A stretch of DNA of 64,000 nt from Candidatus Liberimonas magnetica. Its GTDB lineage: Bacteria; Elusimicrobiota; Endomicrobiia; Endomicrobiales; JAFGIL01. Below the pieces are notes generated by a model that was given only the letters and a program-made list of their open reading frames with translations, was not told the origin of the DNA and searched no databases. The stretch lies in NCBI GenBank assembly GCA_020523885.1, contig JAJAPY010000002.1, forward strand, positions 172,023 to 236,022. The letters run 5' to 3'. The position numbers and the translations under genes were made by a program. Shown here in pieces: positions 43,904 to 52,400 of the stretch (position 1 is its first letter; each line of letters starts with the position of its first letter).

Positions 43904-45448
43904 ATGATAGATATATTAAAGAAATATCAGAATATACCGCTTTCGTTAATAAGTGGAATTCTGATATTTTTATCCTTCCCTAAGCCAAACCTTTATTTGT
44001 TTGCCTGGATCGCACTAATACCATTGTTGATGGTGATTTCAAATAAGAGCATAGCCGGTTCTTTTTTTTATGGTTTATTTTCCGGGATTGTCGCAAATGC
44101 CTCCATTATTTACTGGATTTATCCCTTAATAAAATTCAATACAAATTCTTCCGTCCAGGCAAGCCTTTGCTTATTCCTTTTAAGCGGCTATATGGCGCTT
44201 TATGTGGGGGTATGGGCATCTCTTCTTAGAGCTGCACGTACCAACCGGTCGGTCTTCCGTTTTTCATTATTTGCTGCGGCTTTATGGGTTTCTTTGGAAT
44301 ATTTAAGGACATACCTTCTTACAGGATTCCCGTGGGCTTTGTTAGGGTACTCACAGTGGAAGTTTTTGCCTATCATACAGGTCGCCGAATACACCGGAGT
44401 GTACGGAGTTTCTTTTTTGCTTATTTGGGTGAATGTAGGCATATATCAGTTTATTAAGACAAGAAAATGGGTTTCTTTTTATATATTAATATGTGTTTTT
44501 TTGGCTGCCCTTGTTTTTGGTTATTCAAAATTGATCATAAACCGTTACTCATCGCCTCCCTATATAAGCGTGGCGGTCATACAGGCAAATATCGATCAAT
44601 ACAAAAAATGGGACCCGGCCTATGAAAAACAGATCATAGATACTTATAATTCGCTTATCGCAAGAGCCTCGGAACACAAGCCCGACCTGGTAATTTGGCC
44701 TGAGACCGCCGTACCCGGATACCTGCCTTCAAATGCCTTGTTGTATTCATGGGTAAATGAAATAGCCAAGCATACCCAGACGTATCACTTTGTAGGTTCT
44801 CCTTACTATAACGGCGGCTTGAATTATTATAACTCCGTGATTTTGTTCAATTCAGAAGGAGAAATATTGGGCTGGCATAAAAAAAACCACCTGGTCCCGT
44901 TCGGCGAGTTCATACCGTTTAGAAAGCTTTTAGAACCTTATTTCAGCATATTGAATACGCTAGGTGATTTTACCCGCGGGGATGAATTAAATACATTTTC
45001 CGTAAAATCAGTGATCTGGGGAGTAACGATATGTTCGGAGAATTTTTTCGGAGATATCGTAAGGAAAACAGTGTTAAATGGCGCCGAAGTGCTTACAAAT
45101 CAAACCAATGATGCCTGGTATTTTAAAACTTCTGCGCCTATGCAGCACTTTCTGATGAATGTCTTCCGGGCTGTGGAAAACAGGCGGACTATAGTTGTTT
45201 GCGGCAACACGGGGGTCTCAGGAATAGTTGAACCAAACGGTATAATAAGTAAAATCGTCCCTATATTAACTACAACTTATTTTATCAGCCGGATAGAACC
45301 AAATAAAAAAATAACGTTTTATACTCGTTGGGGCGATTTATTTTCTAAACTCTGTATATTAATAACATTAATAATGCTTTTTTCTACTTTCATAAATAGG
45401 AAATTAAAGTTATTTAAAAACAAATTAGCCCCTTCCGGGACTAACTGA
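43904..45448 (+). CDS. lnt: Apolipoprotein N-acyltransferase
   Basis: Adds the third acyl chain to outer-membrane lipoproteins at the inner membrane, so it implies a diderm. The N-terminal half has about six membrane segments. The nitrilase-like domain keeps the catalytic triad: Glu in LVIWPETAVPG (about 266), Lys in NHLVPFGEFIPF region (about 326-330) and Cys in GVTICSENFFG (about 376). LTNQTNDAWYFKTSAPMQHFLMNVFRAVENRR is also typical. The last residues, KNKLAPSGTN, look like they come from a repeat and may be an extension. Length is 514 residues. Confidence 0.92.
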   Translation: MIDILKKYQNIPLSLISGILIFLSFPKPNLYLFAWIALIPLLMVISNKSIAGSFFYGLFSGIVANASIIYWIYPLIKFNTNSSVQASLCLFLLSGYMALYVGVWASLLRAARTNRSVFRFSLFAAALWVSLEYLRTYLLTGFPWALLGYSQWKFLPIIQVAEYTGVYGVSFLLIWVNVGIYQFIKTRKWVSFYILICVFLAALVFGYSKLIINRYSSPPYISVAVIQANIDQYKKWDPAYEKQIIDTYNSLIARASEHKPDLVIWPETAVPGYLPSNALLYSWVNEIAKHTQTYHFVGSPYYNGGLNYYNSVILFNSEGEILGWHKKNHLVPFGEFIPFRKLLEPYFSILNTLGDFTRGDELNTFSVKSVIWGVTICSENFFGDIVRKTVLNGAEVLTNQTNDAWYFKTSAPMQHFLMNVFRAVENRRTIVVCGNTGVSGIVEPNGIISKIVPILTTTYFISRIEPNKKITFYTRWGDLFSKLCILITLIMLFSTFINRKLKLFKNKLAPSGTN

Positions 45449-45453
45449 AATCA

Positions 45454-45473
45454 AGTATAGGATTTTCTATACT
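45454..45473 (+). promoter_or_regulatory. Hairpin just upstream of prfB
   Basis: AGTATAG (45454-45460) and CTATACT (45467-45473) form a perfect 7-base stem with loop GATTTT. AAAGGGG, the ribosome site of prfB, follows at 45474-45480. The stem could modulate prfB translation or act as a processing site. There is no T-tract, so a terminator is unlikely. Confidence 0.5.
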
Positions 45474-45485
45474 AAAGGGGTAAAA

Positions 45486-46572
45486 ATGTCAATTGACAAT
45501 CTAAAAGCGCAGGTAGAGCATTTAAGGGGGGTTCTTTGATATAGAAAAAAAGAAAAAAGAAATACAGGAACTTGAAAAAAAGGCTTCTGCGCCTGACCTG
45601 TGGAACAATTCCAAAGATGCCCGCCAGCTGTTAAAACATCTAAAAACCGTTAAGGCAATAACCAGCCAATGGGAAAAAATAAATCAAGAATTTAATGATA
45701 TAAATGCATTGGACCAATTAAATGCAGGAGAACAAGATGAGCAGATCAAAACAGAAATAGAAGAAAATATAAAAAAACTTGAAAATACGGTCAAAATACT
45801 TGAGATAGAGACAAAGTTGTCCGGAGAATACGATACTAACAACGCTATTTTGGCGATACATGCAGGAGCAGGGGGCACGGAGTCCTGTGATTGGGCTGAG
45901 ATGCTTCTTAGGATGTATCTGCGCTGGGCTGAGGCAAAAAACTTTTCATTCGAAATCATCGATATACTTTCAGGTGAGGAAGCCGGCATAAAAAGCGTGA
46001 CCCTTATTATAAAAGGAGAGTATGCTTACGGGTTTCTGCAGGCGGAGATAGGTGTGCACAGGCTTGTGCGTATATCACCTTTTGATGCAAATAAAAGGCG
46101 CCATACCTCGTTTGCTTCAGTTGATGTTCTTCCCGAAATAGAAGATGATATAGAGATTAAAATAGAAGAAAAGGACATTAGAATAGATACTTACAGGGCG
46201 TCAGGGCATGGCGGCCAGCATGTAAATAAGACAGATTCTGCGGTACGGATAACTCATTTGCCTACAAATATAGTAGTGCAATGCCAGAACGAGAGGTCCC
46301 AGCACAAAAACAAGGAAAAATGCCTGAAGCTGCTTAAAGCGAAACTATACGAATTAGAACAGGAAAAATTAAGAAAAGCTACGGAAAAACATTACGACGA
46401 AAAAGGTGCGATCGCCTGGGGGCATCAAATCCGCTCCTATGTATTTATGCCTTATCAGCTGGTAAAAGATCACCGCACGAATAAAGAGATAGCTCAAGCA
46501 GAAATCGTTTTGGACGGCGGTATAGACCCTTTCATTACATCTTACCTTGACTGGAAATTAAAAAACAAGTAA
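45486..46572 (+). CDS. prfB: Peptide chain release factor 2 with programmed +1 frameshift
   Basis: Release factor 2 reads UAA and UGA. The first frame starts at ATG 45486 behind AAAGGGG and meets TGA at 45537-45539. The sequence before it (AGGGGGG then TTCTTTGA) is the classic RF2 signal: a Shine-Dalgarno-like run then CTT-TGA, where the ribosome slips +1 and reads CTT-GAT. The product is 45486-45536 joined to 45538-46572, about 361 residues. It contains the GGQ motif (SGHGGQHVNKTDSAVRITH) for peptide release and SPF (RISPFDANKRRHTSF) for stop recognition. It is autoregulated: low RF2 favours the shift. Confidence 0.95.
45524..45540 (+). promoter_or_regulatory. Programmed +1 frameshift site of prfB
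   Basis: An AGGGGGG run acts as an internal Shine-Dalgarno, followed by GTT-CTT-TGA-T. The ribosome pauses on TGA (45537-45539) when RF2 is scarce and shifts to GAT (45538-45540). The arrangement matches the well-known RF2 autoregulatory signal. Confidence 0.93.
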
Positions 46573-46686
46573 AAAACACCTTAAATTTCAAATAATTTTA
46601 TTAAAAGGTTGATAGATGTCTTTTATAAGCTAATTTGACATTAACAACCTGTACTACTTGAATTATTCTGCAAAAGACTGTTCTAA

Positions 46687-46715
46687 TTGACAATTAATGA
46701 AAAATTGGGTATAAT
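46687..46715 (+). promoter_or_regulatory. Consensus sigma-70 promoter before a receiver-domain gene
   Basis: TTGACA (46687-46692) and TATAAT (46710-46715) are separated by exactly 17 bases. Transcription would start about 7 bases later and enter the response regulator at 46753, with lysS downstream. It is one of only two perfect promoters I saw in the window. The rest of the 180-base gap holds nothing else clear. Confidence 0.85.
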
Positions 46716-46752
46716 TTCAATCTAAATTGCATTTTTAAATTTAGGGGGTGTT

Positions 46753-47154
46753 ATGTTCAAAATAATGATTGTAGATGATGAAAAAGATGTTGTTGAGCTT
46801 CTTAATTTTGTGTTAAAAAACGAAAATTATGAATTGCATAGTGCCTTTAGCGGAAAAGACGTATTGGAAAAACTTGGTATATTGCCCTCGTCTCAGACTG
46901 TTATAAAACCTGATCTTATCATACTTGATGTGATGATGCCCGATATAGACGGTTATACAGTTGTTACAAGAATGCTTGATAATGAAAAGACCCGGAATAT
47001 ACCGATAGTGGTTTTGTCGGCAAAAGGGCAGATGCGAGACCTGTTCGAGATGTCGTCAAATGTCCTGGCTTTTATAGATAAACCATTTGATCCGGAAGTA
47101 TTGAAAAATAAAATAAATAACTTAATTGACGATATAGTTCCCGGAAAGGCATAA
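46753..47154 (+). CDS. Single-domain response regulator
   Basis: A 133-residue receiver domain with no output domain. Phosphoacceptor D59 lies in [14 protein letters not shown]; the acidic pair is DD at 8-9 in IVDDEKD; the T/S position is VVLSAK and the conserved lysine is in FIDKPFD. It could relay phosphate or act by protein contact. It has its own consensus promoter and a TTAGGGGG ribosome region. It lies four bases before lysS, so the two may be co-transcribed. No kinase is adjacent; the nearest is at 61102. Confidence 0.88.
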   Translation: MFKIMIVDDEKDVVELLNFVLKNENYELHSAFSGKDVLEKLGILPSSQTVIKPDLIILDVMMPDIDGYTVVTRMLDNEKTRNIPIVVLSAKGQMRDLFEMSSNVLAFIDKPFDPEVLKNKINNLIDDIVPGKA

Positions 47155-47158
47155 AAAT

Positions 47159-48613
47159 ATGGATAACGCTGCAGGAACACCGTTAGATCAGATTATAGAG
47201 TTAAGGCGCCAGAAGCTTGAAAAATTAAAGAGCTCAGGAATCAATCCATACCCTTCGAGATATAATAATTGCACTCAGATAGCAGATATCTTAAGCCGCT
47301 ATCAGGCAATTAATACAGGTGAAATGTCTTCTGAAAGCGTTAATATTTGCGGAAGGATAATCTCAAGAAGGGAAATGGGAAAAGCCTGTTTTTCAGATAT
47401 CGTAGATTTTTCCGGCAAGATGCAATTCTACATAAGGAAAGACGATATAGGAGAAGAGTCATTCAATACGTTTAAAAACCTGGTGGATATTTCAGATTTC
47501 GTTGGATTAAAAGGTTTCCCTTTCAGGACCAGGACGGGAGAATTAAGTATTAAAGTCGAAAGCTGGGTTTTGTTATCAAAGGCTTTGAGGCCTTTACCGG
47601 AAAAATGGCACGGACTAAAGGATGTTGAGACAAGGTACAGGCAGAGGTACCTTGACCTCATCTCAAATCAGGAAGTAAAAGCGGTTTTTATCAAGCGAAG
47701 CCAGCTAATCACTGCTATCAGGCAGGAATTAAATACGCGCGGTTTCTTAGAAGTCGAAACCCCGGTCATGCAGACAATAGCCGGAGGTGCAGCTGCCAAG
47801 CCGTTCATAACGCACCACAATGCTTTGAATATTGACCTGTTCCTTCGCATAGCTCCTGAACTTTACTTGAAGAGGCTCGTGGTAGGCGGGCTTGAAAAAG
47901 TATATGAAATAGGAAGGAATTTCAGGAACGAAGGCATTGACCGCTCTCATAACCCTGAGTTTACTATGCTTGAAATATACCAGGCCTATGCAAATTATGA
48001 AGATATGATGAAGCTCACTGAAGATCTGATTTCTGCTGCCGCAAAGGTCTTGGGCATTGAAATGGGCATTCCTTTTAAAAGAGTCAAGATGTTCGATGCC
48101 TTGAAAGAAAATACCGGGATAGATTTTATTCCGCTTCTTGAAACCAAAGAAATGACTGATACCGCAAGAAAACTCGGGCTTGATATACCTTCGGATATGC
48201 CGGGCAAAAAAGTCCTGGATGAAGTTTTTGATAAACTGGTCCTGCCCAAATTAGATGGTCCTACTTTTGTTACGGATTATCCGACTCTATACTCTCCGCT
48301 CGCAAAATCCCGATATGATGAGCCGGGTATAACCGAGCGTTTTGAACTTTTTATGAACGGAAAAGAAATAGCCAATGCTTTTTCGGAGCTCAATGACCCT
48401 GTTGAACAGAAACGGCGTTTCCAACTGCAGATGGAAGCCCGGGCTAAGGGTGACGACGAAGCCCAGCCTTACGATGAAGATTTTGTTATTGCTCTTGAAC
48501 ATGGGCTGCCTCCAACAGGAGGCTTAGGGATCGGTATAGACAGGCTGGTAATGACACTTACAAATACCGACTCTATTCGTGAAGTAATACTCTTCCCTAC
48601 ACTAAGGCCATAG
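47159..48613 (+). CDS. lysS: Class II lysyl-tRNA synthetase
   Basis: Charges tRNA-Lys. The N-terminal OB-fold (about 55-150) contains [29 protein letters not shown]. The catalytic core carries motif 1 around [16 protein letters not shown], motif 2 [20 protein letters not shown], and motif 3 [51 protein letters not shown] is typical of LysS. Length is 484 residues, normal. It starts four bases after the response-regulator gene. Confidence 0.95.
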   Translation: MDNAAGTPLDQIIELRRQKLEKLKSSGINPYPSRYNNCTQIADILSRYQAINTGEMSSESVNICGRIISRREMGKACFSDIVDFSGKMQFYIRKDDIGEESFNTFKNLVDISDFVGLKGFPFRTRTGELSIKVESWVLLSKALRPLPEKWHGLKDVETRYRQRYLDLISNQEVKAVFIKRSQLITAIRQELNTRGFLEVETPVMQTIAGGAAAKPFITHHNALNIDLFLRIAPELYLKRLVVGGLEKVYEIGRNFRNEGIDRSHNPEFTMLEIYQAYANYEDMMKLTEDLISAAAKVLGIEMGIPFKRVKMFDALKENTGIDFIPLLETKEMTDTARKLGLDIPSDMPGKKVLDEVFDKLVLPKLDGPTFVTDYPTLYSPLAKSRYDEPGITERFELFMNGKEIANAFSELNDPVEQKRRFQLQMEARAKGDDEAQPYDEDFVIALEHGLPPTGGLGIGIDRLVMTLTNTDSIREVILFPTLRP

Positions 48614-48628
48614 CCTAAATAAAGTTAA

Positions 48629-48752
48629 GAAATTCAAAATGCAAAATGAAAAATGCAAAATTAAGGTGTCCGCCATGGCGGACGTATTAAAATTGATCCC
48701 GCAAAGCGGGATACCGCAATTTTACATTTTACAATTTCCATTTTGCATTTAG
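48629..48752. repeat. Nested inverted-repeat element, copy A
   Basis: The left arm (about 48629-48664) is made of AAAATGCAAAATGAAAAATG-type words and the right arm (48718-48752) is its inverted counterpart (TTTTACATTTTACAATTTCC...GCATTT). Between them are the perfect palindrome GTCCGCCATGGCGGAC at 48668-48683 and ATCCCGC-AAA-GCGGGAT at 48696-48712. No T-tract follows. Copies with the same layout lie at 50004 and 51733. Confidence 0.8.
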
Positions 48753-48786
48753 GTTATCTTTGGCCTAACTTTAAGGATTAAACACT

Positions 48787-49998
48787 ATGGCACCTTTAGA
48801 ATTATTTATCGCTTTAAGATATTTAAAAGCCCGCCGAAAAGGTGTATTTACCCTGCTTACAACTGTCATAGGGATAGGCGGAATTACACTAGGGGTTGCA
48901 TCTCTTATAATAACTTTGGCGGTTATGAGCGGTTTTCATAAGGATATAAGAGAAAGGATATTGAGGCTTCAGCCTCATCTGGTAGTTGTTAAAGAAAATT
49001 CCTATCGCTTCAATGATTATAAGGAAATCGAAGAAAGCCTGTCAAAAAACAAGGAAGTAAATTCAACCGCTCCGTTTGTCTACGGCCAGATAATCTTGAG
49101 GAACAACGACAATACTTACGGAGCAGTAATAAAAGGCATAGACTGGCAGATGGAAAACAAAGTTGTTGATATAAAAGGCCTTTTAATTGAAGATGAGAAA
49201 CCTTTAAATGACCTGGCAAGTGATGAAATAATCCTCGGCAAGGAATTAGCTGATAAGTTGAGATTAAGAACCGGTAATGACGTGATACTTATGTCTCCGG
49301 GTCAGTTTGCAGTTGTCCCTAAAATGAGAAAATTCAAAGTAGCTGGGATATTCCATTCCGGGATGTATGAATACGATGATAACCTTGCCTATATTCTCCT
49401 TTCAACAAGCCAGGAATTGTTTGATATAAATGGGTCCGTAACCGGAATAGGTGCCTCGATAAAAGACCCCAATGAGGCATCTAAGCTGGAAAAATACTTT
49501 CAAGATAGTTTATCTTACCCGTATGGCGTGCGTTCCTGGGAAAGGATGAACAGGAACCTTTTTTCTGCATTAAAACTTGAAAAGATAATGATGTTCATAA
49601 TCCTGACGCTTATAATACTTGTAGCTTCATTTAACATTATCTCAAACCTGCTCCTTTTAACCGTTGAGAAAGCAAAAGAAATAGGCATTCTGTCTGCGAT
49701 CGGTCTTGAACGGTACAGGATAGGCAAAATATTCTTTTATGAAGGCCTTATTATAGGGTTGACCGGAATATTTTCGGGTTTATTTTTAGGGGTAGGCATA
49801 AGCCTGGTATTAAAAAAATACCAGTTTATCCATTTGCCTGCGGACGTATATTACTTAGACACATTGCCTGTAAGGATACTGCCGAACGATGTGCTAAGCA
49901 TTTTGATAGCAGCGTTACTTATAACTATGATAGCTGTGATCTATCCGGCTTATCAGGCAACAAAACTTGACCCGATAGAGACGATAAGATACGGTTAG
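48787..49998 (+). CDS. lolC: Lipoprotein-releasing ABC permease, LolC/LolE family
   Basis: Inner-membrane permease that lifts lipoproteins to the periplasmic chaperone for outer-membrane delivery. The 403-residue protein has the FtsX-like layout: one N-terminal membrane segment (LLTTVIGIGGITLGVASLIITLAVMSGFH), a large periplasmic domain (about 55-270), and three C-terminal segments including AIGLERYRIGKIFFYEGLIIGLTG. LELFIALRYLKARRKG is the LolC/E start. Only one permease is present, so it may form a homodimer with LolD, as in LolF-type systems. A repeat element separates it from lolD. Confidence 0.88.
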   Translation: MAPLELFIALRYLKARRKGVFTLLTTVIGIGGITLGVASLIITLAVMSGFHKDIRERILRLQPHLVVVKENSYRFNDYKEIEESLSKNKEVNSTAPFVYGQIILRNNDNTYGAVIKGIDWQMENKVVDIKGLLIEDEKPLNDLASDEIILGKELADKLRLRTGNDVILMSPGQFAVVPKMRKFKVAGIFHSGMYEYDDNLAYILLSTSQELFDINGSVTGIGASIKDPNEASKLEKYFQDSLSYPYGVRSWERMNRNLFSALKLEKIMMFIILTLIILVASFNIISNLLLLTVEKAKEIGILSAIGLERYRIGKIFFYEGLIIGLTGIFSGLFLGVGISLVLKKYQFIHLPADVYYLDTLPVRILPNDVLSILIAALLITMIAVIYPAYQATKLDPIETIRYG

Positions 49999-50003
49999 AA
50001 CAT

Positions 50004-50129
50004 AGGAAATGAAAAATGCAAAATGAAAAATGTAAAATTAAGGTGTCCGCAGTTGCGGACTTATTTGAATTATTCGCCAAAGGTGAATACCTTAATTTTG
50101 CAATTTGCAATTTTCATTTTTCATTTAAA
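50004..50129. repeat. Nested inverted-repeat element, copy B
   Basis: The left arm AAATGAAAAATGCAAAATG... faces a right arm ...CAATTTTCATTTTTCATTT. Inside are GTCCGC-AGTT-GCGGAC at 50045-50060, preceded by TTAAGGT as in copy A, and ATTCGCC-AAA-GGTGAAT at 50072-50088. The loop of the first hairpin differs between copies while the stem is kept. Confidence 0.8.
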
Positions 50130-50154
50130 TTATCCACCCTAGGCGGTTAATTTA

Positions 50155-50820
50155 GTGAATATAATTACTGAGAACCTTCATAAAACATTTTCTTTGGAAC
50201 ATGGAGTCGAAGTCAGCGCTTTACGGGGAATAGATTTAAATATTGACTCAGGCCAGACTGTAGCTATCGTAGGGCCGTCTGGTGCAGGAAAGAGCACTCT
50301 CTTGCACATATTGGGTTTAATGGACAGACCGAGCCTTGGAAGAGTAGTGCTTGACGGACAGGATTATTCAATGCTCTCCGATAAAGAACGCTCCTGTGCA
50401 CGTAAGAATAAAATAGGGTTTTTGTTTCAACTACACTATCTTTTGCCCGAATTCACCGTCCTTGAAAACATTACTATACCAGTATGGGAAAATCAGGTCA
50501 GGATGAAAGATGAAATAACAGGTTTAATTGACAAGCTTGGATTAGCGGATCGGGCAGAACATTTGCCGTCGGAACTTTCAGGAGGAGAACAGCAGAGAGT
50601 TGCTTTAGCAAGGGCTTTGATAAACAGCCCGAGTATCCTTCTTGCGGATGAACCTACGGGTAACCTTGACAGGGCTACGGGTGAAAAAGTAGAGAAAATT
50701 ATATTTGAAGAATGTAAAAACAGAGGCATAACGCTGGTGCTTGTAACTCATAATCCTGAGCTTGCAGCCAAAGCAGACAGGATTATTAAAATGAGCGACG
50801 GTGTTTTAGTAAAAAATTAA
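50155..50820 (+). CDS. lolD: Lipoprotein-releasing ABC ATPase LolD
   Basis: ATP-binding subunit that powers LolC/E. In 221 residues it has Walker A GPSGAGKST (40-48), signature LSGGEQQR near 141-148, Walker B ILLADEPTG, and H-loop LVTHNPELA. FLFQLHYLLPEFTVLENI is the Q-loop region. I use GTG at 50155 as start; the region upstream is the right arm of a repeat, and only a weak AGGCGG precedes it. The reading MNIITENLHKTF is the expected LolD N-terminus. Confidence 0.9.
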   Translation: MNIITENLHKTFSLEHGVEVSALRGIDLNIDSGQTVAIVGPSGAGKSTLLHILGLMDRPSLGRVVLDGQDYSMLSDKERSCARKNKIGFLFQLHYLLPEFTVLENITIPVWENQVRMKDEITGLIDKLGLADRAEHLPSELSGGEQQRVALARALINSPSILLADEPTGNLDRATGEKVEKIIFEECKNRGITLVLVTHNPELAAKADRIIKMSDGVLVKN

Positions 50821-50849
50821 AAAACTTGACTGATTTTTGGAGGATAAAA

Positions 50850-51731
50850 ATGAAGATTTACCTGAATGGGAAATTGGTAGAAAAAGACGATGCAAAAATA
50901 TCTGTTTTTGATCACGGCCTTTTATACGGTGACGGTGTTTTTGAAGGCATCCGTGCCTATAACGGCAGGGTTTTCAGGCTGGAAGAACATTTAAAGAGGC
51001 TTTTCTATTCAGCAAAAGCTATAATGCTTGAGATACCGATAAAAATAGAAGAAATGCAGGAAGCCGTACTTGAGACTTTAAGAGCTAATAACTTAAGGGA
51101 CGCCTATATAAGATTAATTATTACCAGGGGAACCGGCGATTTAGGCCTTGATCCGAAAAAATGTTCCGGTCCTAAATGTTCCGGTCCGGCGATTATAATT
51201 ATAGCAGATAAGATTACTCTATACCCGAAAGAGTTGTATACAAAAGGGCTTGAGATAGCCACTGTCTCAACCAGAAAAAACATACCCCAGGCTATAAACT
51301 CCTGCATAAAATCCCTTAACTATTTAAACAATATTCTTGCCAAAATAGAAGCTACACGGCTTGGTGTTCAGGAGGCTATAATGCTTAATGCCCAGGGCTA
51401 TGTAGCTGAGTGTACCGGGGACAATATTTTTATCATTAAAAAGGACAAGCTTATTACTCCTCCTGCTTCAGCCGGAGCGCTTGAGGGTGTTACAAGAGGG
51501 GCTGTTATAGAGCTTGCGCCAAAAGTTAAACTCAAGGTCAGTGAAGAGCTCTTTACGCCTTACACAATCTATACAGCTGACGAATGCTTCCTAACAGGTA
51601 CGGGCGCGGAGGTTATTCCTGTAGTTAAATTTGATGGAAGGTTGATAGGGGATGGGAATCCCGGCATATATTCCCTGAAATTAATAGAGTTGTTCAGGGA
51701 ATTGGCAAACTCAACGGGTGTAGCTATATAA
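50850..51731 (+). CDS. ilvE: Branched-chain amino acid aminotransferase
   Basis: PLP fold-type IV aminotransferase for valine, leucine and isoleucine. Typical stretches are FDHGLLYGDGVFEGIRAYNGRVFRLEEHLKRL, AINSCIKSLNYLNNILAKIEA containing the PLP lysine, EAIMLNAQGYVAECTGDNIFIIK, and ECFLTGTGAEVIPV. The 293-residue length fits. The ATG at 50850 has GGAGG at 50839-50843; an in-frame TTG at 50826 is not a good start. Inside lies a 15-base tandem duplication reading KCSGPKCSGP. D-amino-acid transaminase is a less likely relative. Confidence 0.88.
   Translation: MKIYLNGKLVEKDDAKISVFDHGLLYGDGVFEGIRAYNGRVFRLEEHLKRLFYSAKAIMLEIPIKIEEMQEAVLETLRANNLRDAYIRLIITRGTGDLGLDPKKCSGPKCSGPAIIIIADKITLYPKELYTKGLEIATVSTRKNIPQAINSCIKSLNYLNNILAKIEATRLGVQEAIMLNAQGYVAECTGDNIFIIKKDKLITPPASAGALEGVTRGAVIELAPKVKLKVSEELFTPYTIYTADECFLTGTGAEVIPVVKFDGRLIGDGNPGIYSLKLIELFRELANSTGVAI
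51159..51188 (+). repeat. 15-base tandem duplication inside ilvE
   Basis: AAATGTTCCGGTCCT (51159-51173) is followed directly by AAATGTTCCGGTCCG. The protein reads KCSGPKCSGP where IlvE relatives have a single short loop. The frame is kept. Confidence 0.85.
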
Positions 51732-51732
51732 G

Positions 51733-51854
51733 GAAATGCAAAATGCAAAGTGTAAAAAGTAAAATTTAGGTGTCCGCTATAGCGGACCATTTAAATTAAT
51801 CCCGCCTTTGCGAGATACAACAATTTTGTATTTTGCAATTTTCATTTTGCATTT
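51733..51854. repeat. Nested inverted-repeat element, copy C
   Basis: The left arm AAATGCAAAATGCAAAGTG... faces the right arm ...GCAATTTTCATTTTGCATTT. The central palindrome GTCCGC-TATA-GCGGAC lies at 51772-51787, preceded by TTAGGT, and ATCCCGC-CTTT-GCGAGAT follows near 51799. The mcsA start lies just after the right arm. Confidence 0.8.
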
Positions 51855-51864
51855 GGGGTTAGTT

Positions 51865-52389
51865 ATGTTATGCAATATCTGCCGCAATAATGAAGCTAAC
51901 ATACATCTAGACGGCATAGTAAATGGTAAAACTATGAACCTAAACCTTTGCGAAGAATGTGCAAAAAAGCAAGGTATAGAATTTTCACTTGAAAAACCGC
52001 ATTTTTCAATAGTTGATCTTTTAGCTAACCTCAGTGATTGGGAAATACCCGGGCATAAGGTTGCAAAATCGATAGTTTGCCCGAATTGCGGCTTAAGTTA
52101 TGTTAAATTCAAAGAAATGGGCCGCCTGGGCTGTTCAAAATGTTATTCATCCTTTGAAATGCAGCTTTCACCGCTCCTAAAAAGGATACATGGGAGCATC
52201 AAACATATAGGCAAGCAGGCAAAAATCAAAATCCCTGTTTCTAGCGACAAAGTTAGCAGGCTGCGTATAGAGCTTGGCAAGGCTATAAAAGACGAGGAGT
52301 TTGAAAAGGCTGCGGAACTCAGAGATATGATAAAGAAAATAAAAAAAAGTGGAGCCCCTCCGGAAGGGACTGAAGATTCTTTTGAATAA
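51865..52389 (+). CDS. mcsA: McsA, activator of the protein arginine kinase
   Basis: McsA binds and activates McsB and helps deliver substrates to ClpC. The 174-residue protein has four CxxC zinc motifs: CNIC and CEEC (residues 3-32), CPNC and CSKC (near 73-95). A UVR-type helical hairpin lies near the C-terminus (RLRIELGKAIKDEEFEKAAELRDMIKK). The ATG at 51865 is chosen because MLCNIC is the usual start and an earlier ATG at 51808 lies in a repeat arm. The last 13 residues, SGAPPEGTEDSFE, come from a repeat also seen inside the GT4 gene at 13361. mcsB and clpC follow. Confidence 0.88.
   Translation: MLCNICRNNEANIHLDGIVNGKTMNLNLCEECAKKQGIEFSLEKPHFSIVDLLANLSDWEIPGHKVAKSIVCPNCGLSYVKFKEMGRLGCSKCYSSFEMQLSPLLKRIHGSIKHIGKQAKIKIPVSSDKVSRLRIELGKAIKDEEFEKAAELRDMIKKIKKSGAPPEGTEDSFE
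52349..52386 (+). repeat. Repeat fragment forming the McsA C-terminus
   Basis: GTGGAGCCCCTCCGGAAGGG begins a 38-base stretch that aligns by eye, without gaps, to 13361-13398 in the glycosyltransferase gene, with roughly two thirds of bases identical. Both read SGAPP.G...SF. Confidence 0.6.
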
Positions 52390-52400
52390 ACGGCATAAAC

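Noticed and set aside
45684..46572. prfB starting at an internal ATG (45709)
   Set aside because: The complete start with the RF2 frameshift signal is present at 45486-45540 and the +1 frame is open to the stop.
51808..51864. N-terminal extension of McsA from an earlier ATG
   Set aside because: It is translated from the right arm of a repeat element. The expected McsA start MLCNIC lies at 51865.
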